Both the position numbers and the translations under genes were made by a program. The notes under the pieces are model-generated. The model did not search any database and was not told where the DNA came from. It worked only from the letters and a program-made list of their open reading frames with translations. This document shows positions 5,603 to 12,017 of a stretch of 12,362 bases of DNA, piece by piece. The stretch's first letter is position 1. The number at the start of each line of letters is the position of its first letter. Origin of the DNA: Methanomethylicus sp964513415 (GTDB taxonomy: Archaea > Thermoproteota > Methanomethylicia > Methanomethylicales > Methanomethylicaceae); assembly GCA_964513415.1 (NCBI GenBank), contig CAZEMX010000052.1, positions 1 to 12,362 of the forward strand, in the 5' to 3' direction.

Positions 5603-6886
5603 GTGGCGGTCGACCTCAACGCTTTGGACGAGCACGCTCAGGCGCTGTGGGCCCGCGTGCTCACCACCGCCCAGGCGGCCGGCGAGTCCGTGTCCGAGGC
5701 CCGTGCGATCGCCGAGCGAGGCCTGACGAACGCCGGCCTCATCCCCGGCGCCAAGGCCAAGAGCTTCGCCGAGCGCACCAAGGACGGCCTTCGCCTGTCG
5801 ATGCCCATCGTGGCCGTCACCAAGGGCGGAACTTCTGGAAAGCGCAGGGTGTTTGGCTTCGGCTCCGTTGCCGTTGACGCCGATGGGGTCCTCGTCATCG
5901 ACCACCAAGACGACATCATCGAGCCGTCCGAGCTTGAGGAAGGCGTCTATGACTTCGCCAAGAACGCCCGCAAGGCCGACATCCAGCACGACCGAAAGCC
6001 GATCGGTGACCTCATCGAGTCCGCCTACCTCGACCCTCGTAAGCGGGTGGCCATGGACGGCGACGGATCCGGCCGTGTCGGCTGGTGGGCTGGCTTCGAA
6101 GTATCTGATGACGTCGCCGCCCGCGTCGAGCGGGGCGAGCTCAACGAGTTCAGCATCGACGTCCTCGCCCACCGAGTGACCGGGCTCGACGGATCGTCGC
6201 TCAGCGCCAAGTCCAAGGCTCGTGAGCGGGTGGCCAAGGGCGAAGTCGGCCGCCTACGCAATCTCCAAATCCGCCTCCTGAGCCTCGTCGATGCCGGCGC
6301 GGGCAAGGGCGTCTCCATCGAGCTGGTGAAGGCTCGGGAAAGTGAACCCATGAAGATCGAAGACTTGAAGGCGGCGCTCGCCGCTCTGTCCCCCGAGGAG
6401 CGCAGCAGCCTCCTCACCACTGAGACCCCGAAGGTCGACGGCGCCGAGACCCCCGCCGCGAAGGCGCTGGCCGAGCAGTTGAAGAGCCGCGACGAGATCC
6501 AGAAGCGCCTAGAGCAGGAGGTCGAGACCCTCAAGGCCCGCGAGAGCGAGCGCGAGGAGATCTCGAAGGCCCGCGAGGGTGGATGCGATGGCCTCGTCGG
6601 CCTGACCATCGAGGAGCATGCCAAGGCGCGCGTCATCATTCGCAAGGCTGACGCCGAGCTCGCGAAGAAGTTCGAGCAGGCCGAGAAGGCCTGGGCCGAG
6701 TCCATCAAGAAGGGCTCGATCACCAAGTCCGTCGGCTCGAACGGCTCGGCCAACGCGGCCGGTTCCTTCGAAGAACTGTACGAGGCCGAGAAGAAGGCCA
6801 ACCCCAAGGAGCCCGCCGCGGAGATCGCCAAGCGGCTCGCTCGCGACAACCCCGAACTTTACGCCGCCCACCGGGCGAGGAGCTGA
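5603..6886 (+). CDS. Capsid maturation protease (XkdF/S78_2-like) fused to scaffold region
   Basis: Cleaves scaffold and head proteins during prohead maturation. An in-frame stop at 5564 forces a start at or near the GTG at 5603, which lacks a good SD. The protease domain spans about 65-245: a F-G-x-G-S-V-A strand (85-90), V-I-D-H-Q-D-D-I-I then an E-rich helix, Q-H-D with likely catalytic H129, G-W-W-A-G-F (160-165), and E-F-S-I-D with likely nucleophile S184; the domain closes with L-S-L-V-D-A-G-A (226-233). This is the pattern of the PBSX XkdF / Peptidase_S78_2 family. Residues 250-427 are Glu/Lys/Ala-rich helix with a coiled-coil-like stretch (285-325 and 335-370), typical of a scaffold. 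The junction falls at Met250 (codon at 6350), which looks like the beginning of an independent protein. It is followed by decoration and capsid genes, the usual order. Confidence 0.85.
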   Translation: MAVDLNALDEHAQALWARVLTTAQAAGESVSEARAIAERGLTNAGLIPGAKAKSFAERTKDGLRLSMPIVAVTKGGTSGKRRVFGFGSVAVDADGVLVIDHQDDIIEPSELEEGVYDFAKNARKADIQHDRKPIGDLIESAYLDPRKRVAMDGDGSGRVGWWAGFEVSDDVAARVERGELNEFSIDVLAHRVTGLDGSSLSAKSKARERVAKGEVGRLRNLQIRLLSLVDAGAGKGVSIELVKARESEPMKIEDLKAALAALSPEERSSLLTTETPKVDGAETPAAKALAEQLKSRDEIQKRLEQEVETLKARESEREEISKAREGGCDGLVGLTIEEHAKARVIIRKADAELAKKFEQAEKAWAESIKKGSITKSVGSNGSANAAGSFEELYEAEKKANPKEPAAEIAKRLARDNPELYAAHRARS

Positions 6887-6889
6887 CCC

Positions 6890-7276
6890 ATGGCCGTTGT
6901 ACTTGGACCAAACCAGGTCGTGACCGCGATCGCGGCATCGGACCTCTCATCCTCGCAGTACTGCGCGGTCGTCTTCTCTCTATCGAGCGGCGTCCTGCAG
7001 TGCGACCTTCAGAGCACCGCCGGCGGCGTCGCTGACGGCATCCTGCAGAACTCACCGACGGCCGGGCAGGCTGCGACGGTGGTCATCCAGGGCTCGACGT
7101 TCATGCGCGCAAACGCCGCCATCACCGCCCCGGCGGATGTCTGCGTCGCTGGCACCGTGGGCCGGGTCGCCGTCTCCGCCACCTCCGGCCACCGACGCGT
7201 CGGGCGCGTGTTCGAGTCCGCCACCGCAGCCGCTGACTTCGTGTCTGGCTACTTCCAGCGCGACGGAATCATCTGA
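6890..7276 (+). CDS. Head decoration / capsid cement protein (DUF2190-like)
   Basis: Probable capsid-stabilising protein that binds the outside of the expanded head. ATG has GAGGAG 7 bases upstream (6877-6882) and follows the protease stop by 3 bases. The 128-aa sequence is mostly beta-rich and Gly/Ala/Val-rich. Its second half carries the DUF2190-like pattern: G-I-L-Q-N followed by A-G-Q-A-A-T-V-V-I-Q-G (57-68), a run of A-x-I-T-A-P-A-D-V (78-85 region), and a G-R-V-F-E-S-A-x-x-A-A-D-F-V repeat-like end. It sits directly before the major capsid gene, as decoration genes usually do. Family assignment is by pattern and position. Confidence 0.75.
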   Translation: MAVVLGPNQVVTAIAASDLSSSQYCAVVFSLSSGVLQCDLQSTAGGVADGILQNSPTAGQAATVVIQGSTFMRANAAITAPADVCVAGTVGRVAVSATSGHRRVGRVFESATAAADFVSGYFQRDGII

Positions 7277-7288
7277 GGTCACAAGAAG

Positions 7289-8308
7289 ATGCCACGCACG
7301 CTACACGTCGATTCCATCCTCACCGACTACGCCGTCGCGTACATGCGCGACGCCTCCACGTACATCGCAGATCAGGCCGTCCCGATCGCGCCGGTGTCCA
7401 AACAGAGCGACTACTACAACGTGTGGTCTCGCGCCGACTTCGCCCGCGATGACGCCAAGCCCCGCGGACCCGGCGCCCCCGCCGCGGAGACCATCGCGTC
7501 GCTGTCGACCGACAGCTACCGAGCGGAGGTCTACGCGCTGAAGGGCAAGAGCATCGACCGCGAACGCGACTCGGCCGACGACCCCGTCGGGTACGAGCAG
7601 GGCGTCACGGCCAGCGTGATCGACCAGTTGCTGCTGCGGCGCGAGCGGGCCTTCCTGGCGCGCGCGATGCTGACCACCAGCTGGGACTCGGGCAACCGGA
7701 TGACCGGCGACGACGACACCACGGCGACCTACGCGTCGACGTTCACTTCGTTCAACACCAGCGGTTCCGACCCGATCATGACGATGAACTATGCGCACAC
7801 GCTGGTTCGCCGAGGCACCAACGGGCGCCGCGCCGACACCATGATCGTGAGCCCGAACGTTCACGACTACCTGATCGGTCACTCGGCGATCGCGCCGAAG
7901 ATCGTGTACGGCGGCCAGCTTCAAAACCCGGCCGTCATCACGAGCGACCCGCAGGCGGCCCAGCTCTCGGTCATGGCCAAGATCTTCGGCGTTCAGCGGT
8001 ACCTGGTGGCGAACAGCGCCTACAACACCGCGATTCAGAACGCGGCCGGCAGCTACAGCGATGTCGCGGCCGACCAGATCTTGCTGATGTACTGCCCCCT
8101 GAACGCGCCCCCGATGGCCCCGACGGCCATGCGGGCGTTCTCGTGGTCGCCGTACGACCAGGCCAAGGGCCCAGGCAAGGTGACGGTCAAGCGCTACCGC
8201 GAGGAGGCCATCGAGTCTGATTGGCTCGAGTCGCAGTTCGCCGTCGACTTCAAGGTCGTGGCGAGCTCGGCCGGAGTCATCCTCTCGAGCTGCCTCAACA
8301 CCGACTGA
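7289..8308 (+). CDS. Major capsid protein, probable HK97 fold
   Basis: Forms the head shell. ATG is preceded by GAGGT 9 bases upstream. The 339-aa product fits the usual size. Visible pattern: an N-terminal region with Y-I-A-D-Q-A-V-P-I-x-P-V (25-36), Y-Y-N-V-W-S-R-A-D-F-A-R-D-D (42-55) and a Pro/Gly-rich loop (58-66), then D-R-E-R-D-S-A-D-D-P (90-99) and a long helix (about 103-130) as in the spine helix; this layout is common in phage capsid proteins that follow a decoration gene. The central A-domain has M-I-V-S-P-N-V-H-D-Y-L, and the C-terminal part ends in a beta-rich strand. There is no long N-terminal delta domain, consistent with scaffolding supplied by the protease-scaffold gene. HK97 fold is inferred, not shown. 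Confidence 0.87.
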   Translation: MPRTLHVDSILTDYAVAYMRDASTYIADQAVPIAPVSKQSDYYNVWSRADFARDDAKPRGPGAPAAETIASLSTDSYRAEVYALKGKSIDRERDSADDPVGYEQGVTASVIDQLLLRRERAFLARAMLTTSWDSGNRMTGDDDTTATYASTFTSFNTSGSDPIMTMNYAHTLVRRGTNGRRADTMIVSPNVHDYLIGHSAIAPKIVYGGQLQNPAVITSDPQAAQLSVMAKIFGVQRYLVANSAYNTAIQNAAGSYSDVAADQILLMYCPLNAPPMAPTAMRAFSWSPYDQAKGPGKVTVKRYREEAIESDWLESQFAVDFKVVASSAGVILSSCLNTD

Positions 8309-8320
8309 TCGGAGGGTCCA

Positions 8321-8548
8321 GTGCCGTACGTTGCCGCCGTTGTTCTGCGCGTTGGTGGTGCTCGAGTGGAGCCCGGCGACGACGTCACTGCAGCGGTCTC
8401 CACCTGGGGCGCAAGCTCCGTGGAGAACAGCCTACGGGCCGGGACCATCGTTTTCGTTCCCCCCCAGCTCCTTGGGGCTGTGGATGTGGCTCCCGCTCAG
8501 GCCGCGTCCCCAGCCCCAGGAGCAAATCCCCAGAAAAAGCGGAGGTAG
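8321..8548 (+). CDS. Small unknown protein after the capsid gene (75 aa)
   Basis: GTG start with GGAGG at 8311-8315, 5 bases upstream. The first half (V-L-R-V-G-G-A-R-V-E-P-G-D-D-V, then S-L-R-A-G-T-I-V-F-V-P-P at 37-48) looks like a short beta-hairpin domain. The second half is Ala/Pro-rich with a basic Lys/Arg end, probably flexible. Small proteins with a G-x-x-x-x-P-G-D-x-V and L-x-x-G-x-I pattern are common between capsid and connector genes of siphoviruses; their function is mostly unknown. Overlapping frames in this stretch have worse starts and biased Arg/Ser-rich composition. Confidence 0.7.
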   Translation: MPYVAAVVLRVGGARVEPGDDVTAAVSTWGASSVENSLRAGTIVFVPPQLLGAVDVAPAQAASPAPGANPQKKRR

Positions 8549-8551
8549 GCC

Positions 8552-8965
8552 ATGCCATGGTCATACGACTCCGCCTCAACCTCAGCGCTGGCTCAGGTCC
8601 GCCGCTGGATCGGCGACACCAACGCCTCATCCAAGCTGGTCGACGACGAGGTCATCGAGGGCCTGCTCGACGGCGGCACCGACGCCGCTACCGTCTTGCG
8701 GGCGGCTGCGACGGCGGCGCGCTTCTGCCTCGCTGCCATGGCCCGTGACCCCGACCGCTCGATCGAAGGGCTCCAGGTCACTCGCGCCCGCATTGAGGCC
8801 TATCAGTCGATCGTCGATGACCTCGAGTCCCGCGCTGGCTCTCAGCCCACCAGCCTGGCGACGATGAGCGCAGGCAACATCAGCAAGGCCTCGGACGCCG
8901 TCATCCTGGAGGATGAGGACTACGAGCCTGTAGAGCCCGGGTACCTGGATGAGAGGGTGTCATGA
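8552..8965 (+). CDS. Head-tail connector (gp6/gp15-like adaptor)
   Basis: Helical adaptor ring under the portal that closes the packaged head. ATG has GGAGG 6 bases upstream. The N-terminal part shows the usual adaptor signature: A-L-A-Q-V-R-R-W-I-G-D-T (12-23), then L-V-D-D-E-V-I-E-G-L-L (29-39), followed by an Ala-rich helix with A-A-A-T-A-A-R-F-C-L-A-A-M (46-60) and a helix with A-R-I-E-A-Y-Q-S-I-V-D-D-L-E (about 78-91). The C-terminal 45 residues are acidic and likely extended. Length 137 aa is normal. The stop overlaps the next ATG (ATGA). Confidence 0.75.
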   Translation: MPWSYDSASTSALAQVRRWIGDTNASSKLVDDEVIEGLLDGGTDAATVLRAAATAARFCLAAMARDPDRSIEGLQVTRARIEAYQSIVDDLESRAGSQPTSLATMSAGNISKASDAVILEDEDYEPVEPGYLDERVS

Positions 8966-9537
8966 CGACGGCCGACCTGGACGACGTCATCGCCGCGATC
9001 GCCGAGCTGCCCGAGGCGGCCAGGGTGGAGCTCGTCAAAGCAGCCCTGCGCCTCGCCCAGTACGCCGCCGGCGAGCTCTCCCGCGAGTCCATGGACCGCC
9101 TCGCCAAGGACCCCACGGGGCGCCTGGCGCGGTCATTCCTGGCGCGGGTGGTCGAGGGCGACACCATCACCGCCGAGGCCTACTCGAGCATGCCCTACGC
9201 CGCCATTCAGGACCGCGGCGGGGTCATCCGTGCCAAGAAGAAGATGCTGGCCATCCCTCTCCGCGGCGCCGGTGGCCCGGGGCGTGGCCAGGGCCCGCGG
9301 GACTTCAACCGGCCGCTGTTCCCCGTGCGCGCGCGCTCAGGGGCTGTGCTGCTGATGGAGCGCATCGGCAAAGGCAAGCGGGCTCGCATGGTTCCGCGCT
9401 ACCTCCTCAAGCAGTCCGTGCGCATCCCCGGCGTGGGGTACCTCGACGCTGCGGCCAAGACGTTGCTGCAGCAGGTCGGCATAACGGCCGAGCGGGTGGC
9501 GGATAAGCTCGCGCTCCAGGTGGTGTCCAGTGGCTGA
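8962..9537 (+). CDS. Mu gpG / HK97 gp10-like virion morphogenesis protein
   Basis: Probable head completion or tail completion (neck) protein. ATG overlaps the previous stop. The N-terminus is an Ala/Glu/Leu helix (1-38). Then comes T-G-R-L-A-R-S-F (52-59), a short strand, M-P-Y-A-A-I-Q-D-R-G-G-V-I-R (77-90) and M-L-A-I-P-L (95-100), which is the Y-A-x-x-x-x-x-G-G plus x-I-P pattern of this family. Later R-x-P (near 154-156) and G-Y-L-D (159-162) close the domain. 191 aa is at the upper side of the family; the G-R-G-Q-G-P-R loop (106-113) is a Gly-rich insertion. The last 8 bases overlap the next gene. Confidence 0.7.
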   Translation: MTTADLDDVIAAIAELPEAARVELVKAALRLAQYAAGELSRESMDRLAKDPTGRLARSFLARVVEGDTITAEAYSSMPYAAIQDRGGVIRAKKKMLAIPLRGAGGPGRGQGPRDFNRPLFPVRARSGAVLLMERIGKGKRARMVPRYLLKQSVRIPGVGYLDAAAKTLLQQVGITAERVADKLALQVVSSG

Positions 9538-10063
9538 CTCGGTCCGCCGGCAGATCGCCGCGCACCTTGCGGCCGCGTTCGAGGCGCTAACCGCGGCCAA
9601 CGGCTCGAAGGTGAACGTGACCTTGGTGGAGCGCTACCTCCAGCAGCCCGCCGAGCACCCAGCCGATCTCGATGGCTGGCGCGTCGGCTTCTACCTCGGC
9701 CGCGAGACCAGGCAGGGCACGAACCCCGGGCAGATTTTGTGGTCGCTCGAAGGCGAGGCGCAGGCCGCAACGTCCGTGAACATCCAGGCGACTTGGGATG
9801 CCGAAGATTTGGCTGATGGCGTCGTCGAGCAGTGGCGCCAGGAGCAGGCGGCCGACGCGTTGGACGAGCTCAAGCACGCGCTCGAGGGGGCCGCGGGCGC
9901 GGTGAGCCGCGGGGGCATCGCGATCAACACGGAGATCACGAGCCGCTACGCAGACGAAGGTTTCCCGGCCAAGGACGCGAGCAGCAATGGCGGTCGCGAC
10001 GTGTACTGCGGATGCGTCTGCGCCTTCAAGATCCTCTATCTAGATCAACCGACCCGAACCTAA
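9530..10063 (+). CDS. Probable tail terminator / minor tail protein
   Basis: GTG start overlaps the previous gene by 8 bases; no strong SD, so translation is probably coupled. The 177-aa product starts with a helix (R-R-Q-I-A-A-H-L-A-A-A-F), then strands (K-V-N-V-T-L-V-E-R-Y and W-R-V-G-F-Y-L-G), an Ala-rich helix (about 100-124) and a final strand. It sits between a neck gene and the tail tube gene, where siphoviruses encode the protein that caps the tail tube (lambda gpU type), and the alternating helix/strand layout is compatible. Direct family recognition is weak. Odd: a C-x-C-x-C cluster at residues 160-164 near the C-terminus. Confidence 0.6.
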   Translation: MADSVRRQIAAHLAAAFEALTAANGSKVNVTLVERYLQQPAEHPADLDGWRVGFYLGRETRQGTNPGQILWSLEGEAQAATSVNIQATWDAEDLADGVVEQWRQEQAADALDELKHALEGAAGAVSRGGIAINTEITSRYADEGFPAKDASSNGGRDVYCGCVCAFKILYLDQPTRT

Positions 10064-10075
10064 GGAGCCGAAACT

Positions 10076-11251
10076 ATGGGCCTGAATCCAGCACTCGCGC
10101 ACGCACTCTCGAGAGAGCAGCGCTTCTTCATCCAGCCGGAGTCGACCCCGGGGACCTTCGTGCGTGCGACCCCGACTAGCGCGGCGAAGATGCTCAAGTT
10201 CACCAGCGGCTTCGACTGGGAGCGCATCGAGCGCAAGGACAACCGCGACTCTCGCTCGCTCTACGAGCAGATCCTCGGCAAGCAGAAGATCGACTGGGAG
10301 CTCGAGTCGTATCTCATCCCGAGCGGCACCGCAGGCACCGCGCCCGACCAGCAGGACCTTTTCCAGGCGGTCTTCGGCACGGAGACGGTGAGCGGCGGCG
10401 TGTCGGTCACCTACGCGCTGAACAACACCCAGAGCGGTCGACAGACCGTGAGCCTCACGCGCTGGGCGAACGTCATCATGGAGACGTTGAGGGGCTGCAA
10501 CGTCAACTCGATGAAGATCAGCGCCAAGGGCAGCGAGCCGGCGATGGTGAGCTTCAAGGGCTCGGCCTACGGGCTGTGCTTGACCGGCAGTTCTCAGCTC
10601 AACGGCGCCATGTCGGCGACGGCGTCCATGGTGATGGACAGCGGCGATGAGTACGGCTTCGAGGGTCATGCCACCTTCGGCTCGATCGTCCAGGTCGGCG
10701 CCAACACCAACACCGGTACCGGCTACATGGTCACGGCGCGGACCGGCACCACCGCCACGCTTGAGGCCACGCTGAGCGCTGCGGACGATGCCGATGTTCT
10801 CCCGTTCGCCCCGAGCGAGACGGTGGTTGGGAGTCCGATCGGCGGCATCCTCGGGTCGATGAGCATCGCCGGGACCACGGTGCCCATCATCGACTTCGAG
10901 GTGGAGCTCGACAACGGCGACAAGCTGATCGACGACGAGCTCGGTCAGCAGACCACCACGGACATCATCCCCGGCAACCGCGTCGTGAAGGGCATGGCCA
11001 CGGTGCGCCTGCGCCGCGACATGGTTCGCTACTTCACCGCGCGAAAAAACAGCAACTTCGCCACGCGAGACCTGGCCGTCGTCCTCGGGACCACCGCTGG
11101 AAGCATCGTCACGGTGAACATCGACCGGGCCGAGATGACCTTCGCTTCACTCGAGCAGCCCGACGGCGACTCCTTCACCGGGCAGCTTCCGTTCAAGGCG
11201 CTGGCCTCCTCGTCCACCGCCTCTGACGAGCTCAACATCGTCTTCACCTGA
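10076..11251 (+). CDS. Major tail tube protein
   Basis: Forms the hexameric rings of the tail tube. The ATG is preceded by a strong AAGGAG at 10062-10067. The product is beta-rich: an early E-S-T-P-G-T-F (22-28) segment, W-E-L-E-S-Y-L-I-P (74-82), Q-Q-D-L-F-Q-A-V-F-G (92-101), V-S-F-K-G-S-A-Y (158-165) and a late R-x-E-M-T-F-A-S-L-E (351-360) with G-Q-L-P-F-K-A-L (369-376). This E-x-x-x-G near the N-terminus and the F-x-G/L-P-F-K-A-L end are typical of siphovirus tail tube subunits. At 391 aa it is on the large side; the Thr/Ala/Gly-rich middle (about 205-260) may be a linker or an inserted domain. It is followed by the tail chaperone, the expected order. Confidence 0.82.
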   Translation: MGLNPALAHALSREQRFFIQPESTPGTFVRATPTSAAKMLKFTSGFDWERIERKDNRDSRSLYEQILGKQKIDWELESYLIPSGTAGTAPDQQDLFQAVFGTETVSGGVSVTYALNNTQSGRQTVSLTRWANVIMETLRGCNVNSMKISAKGSEPAMVSFKGSAYGLCLTGSSQLNGAMSATASMVMDSGDEYGFEGHATFGSIVQVGANTNTGTGYMVTARTGTTATLEATLSAADDADVLPFAPSETVVGSPIGGILGSMSIAGTTVPIIDFEVELDNGDKLIDDELGQQTTTDIIPGNRVVKGMATVRLRRDMVRYFTARKNSNFATRDLAVVLGTTAGSIVTVNIDRAEMTFASLEQPDGDSFTGQLPFKALASSSTASDELNIVFT

Positions 11252-11262
11252 GAGAACCAACC

Positions 11263-11649
11263 ATGAAGATCAAGACCACCAAAGCCCCGCCGACCTGGTA
11301 CGTGCCAGAGTTCGGCGGCAACAGAGATGCGGTCGAGCAGTTCGCCGTGCTCATCACCCCGATGACCGTGGCCGAGGCCAACGCCGCCCAGGACGCGCGC
11401 CTTCGCCGCGTGAAGGCCGGCGCCAACCCCGCGGACATCGCCCGCAAGATCCGCGACGACGCCATCATCTCGCACGTCGACGCGGTCGAAGGCATCGCGG
11501 GTGAGGACGGCACCAAGGTCAGCAACGGCGCCGAACTGGTGAAGCTGGTTGGGATGGCCTCCGACGCCAGCCTGAGCGGGCTGCTGGACGAGATCTACGG
11601 GGCGATCGAAAGCCAGTCGAAGCTGAGCGAGGGCGAGAGAAAAAACTAA
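11263..11649 (+). CDS. Tail assembly chaperone, short form (gpG analogue)
   Basis: Chaperone that binds the tape measure protein and brings tail tube subunits during tail assembly. 128 aa, starting 11 bases after the tail tube stop; SD is weak (GAGA). The pattern is usual for the family: a short N-terminal strand W-Y-V-P-E-F (12-17), F-A-V-L-I-T-P-M-T-V-A-E-A-N (27-40), then helices rich in Ala, Arg and Asp, and a charged end E-G-E-R-K-N. Its last two sense codons AAA AAC form, with the preceding A, an in-phase A AAA AAC slippery heptamer just before the TAA stop. Position between tail tube and tape measure genes is diagnostic. Confidence 0.85.
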   Translation: MKIKTTKAPPTWYVPEFGGNRDAVEQFAVLITPMTVAEANAAQDARLRRVKAGANPADIARKIRDDAIISHVDAVEGIAGEDGTKVSNGAELVKLVGMASDASLSGLLDEIYGAIESQSKLSEGERKN

Positions 11650-12014
11650 CGACGGCCGTCCGAGCCCTGCTGGGTAAGGATAGGCCATGGCTCCGATGGG
11701 GGTGCTCGAGATGCGGTCGCGAGGACACCTCAGGCGAGAGAGACGGAGAGCCGGCCGAGAGCCCATTCTCGGACGAGCAGCGCCGGCACCTGCGGAACTG
11801 CGACGGGCCGACGAACCCAGCGGCCTCTCCGCTCTCGTGTCCATGGTCGACCATCGAGCCTTGGACGTGGGTCGTCGTCGGGTGGTGGCTCGCCTGGGAC
11901 GGTCGGAGCGCGCTGCCGTATCCGGGGGACTGGGCCGATCAGCCCGCTTATGTAGAGGAGGCGATCGACATGTGCCGCAGCATCGAGTCGCAGATGAGGC
12001 CAAAGGAGGCGTGA
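11263..12014 (+). CDS. Tail assembly chaperone, -1 frameshifted long form (gpGT analogue)
   Basis: A programmed -1 slip on A AAA AAC (11640-11646) would skip the TAA at 11647 and continue in a frame open to the TGA at 12012-12014, giving about 250 aa (128 plus 122). I walked this frame codon by codon and found no stop. The extension has no usable start codon near its beginning, so frameshifting is the natural way to make it. It contains C148-x2-C151, H176-x3-C180 and C193, a Trp-rich stretch (195-212), then A-L-P-Y-P-G-D-W-A-D-Q-P (217-228) followed by a helix, resembling the end of siphovirus T extensions. It ends 3 bases before the tape measure start, as usual. Only a minority of ribosomes would make it. 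Confidence 0.75.
11640..11646 (+). promoter_or_regulatory. -1 ribosomal frameshift slippery site A AAA AAC
   Basis: The heptamer is in the right phase (A | AAA | AAC in the zero frame) and is directly followed by the zero-frame stop TAA. This fits X XXY YYZ with re-pairing to AAA AAA. Five bases downstream is the 10-base palindrome GACGGCCGTC (11651-11660), and a weak stem (GCCC-loop-GGGT around 11664-11675) could stimulate slipping; neither is a strong pseudoknot by eye. Confidence 0.75.
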
Positions 12015-12017
12015 GCC

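Noticed and set aside
6025..6849. 274-codon minus-strand frame over the protease-scaffold gene
   Set aside because: Ser/Arg/Ala-rich shadow of a coding region with clear protease residues on the other strand.
8221..8867. Two overlapping plus-strand frames (starting 8221 and 8331) across the capsid end and connector genes
   Set aside because: Arg/Ser/Pro-rich content and poor starts; the frames at 8321 and 8552 each have a strong GGAGG and sensible composition.
11029..12003. 324-codon minus-strand frame over the tail tube end and chaperone
   Set aside because: It lies antisense to well-supported tail genes, has Arg/Ser/Ala-biased composition and no recognisable domain; long antisense frames are expected at this GC content.
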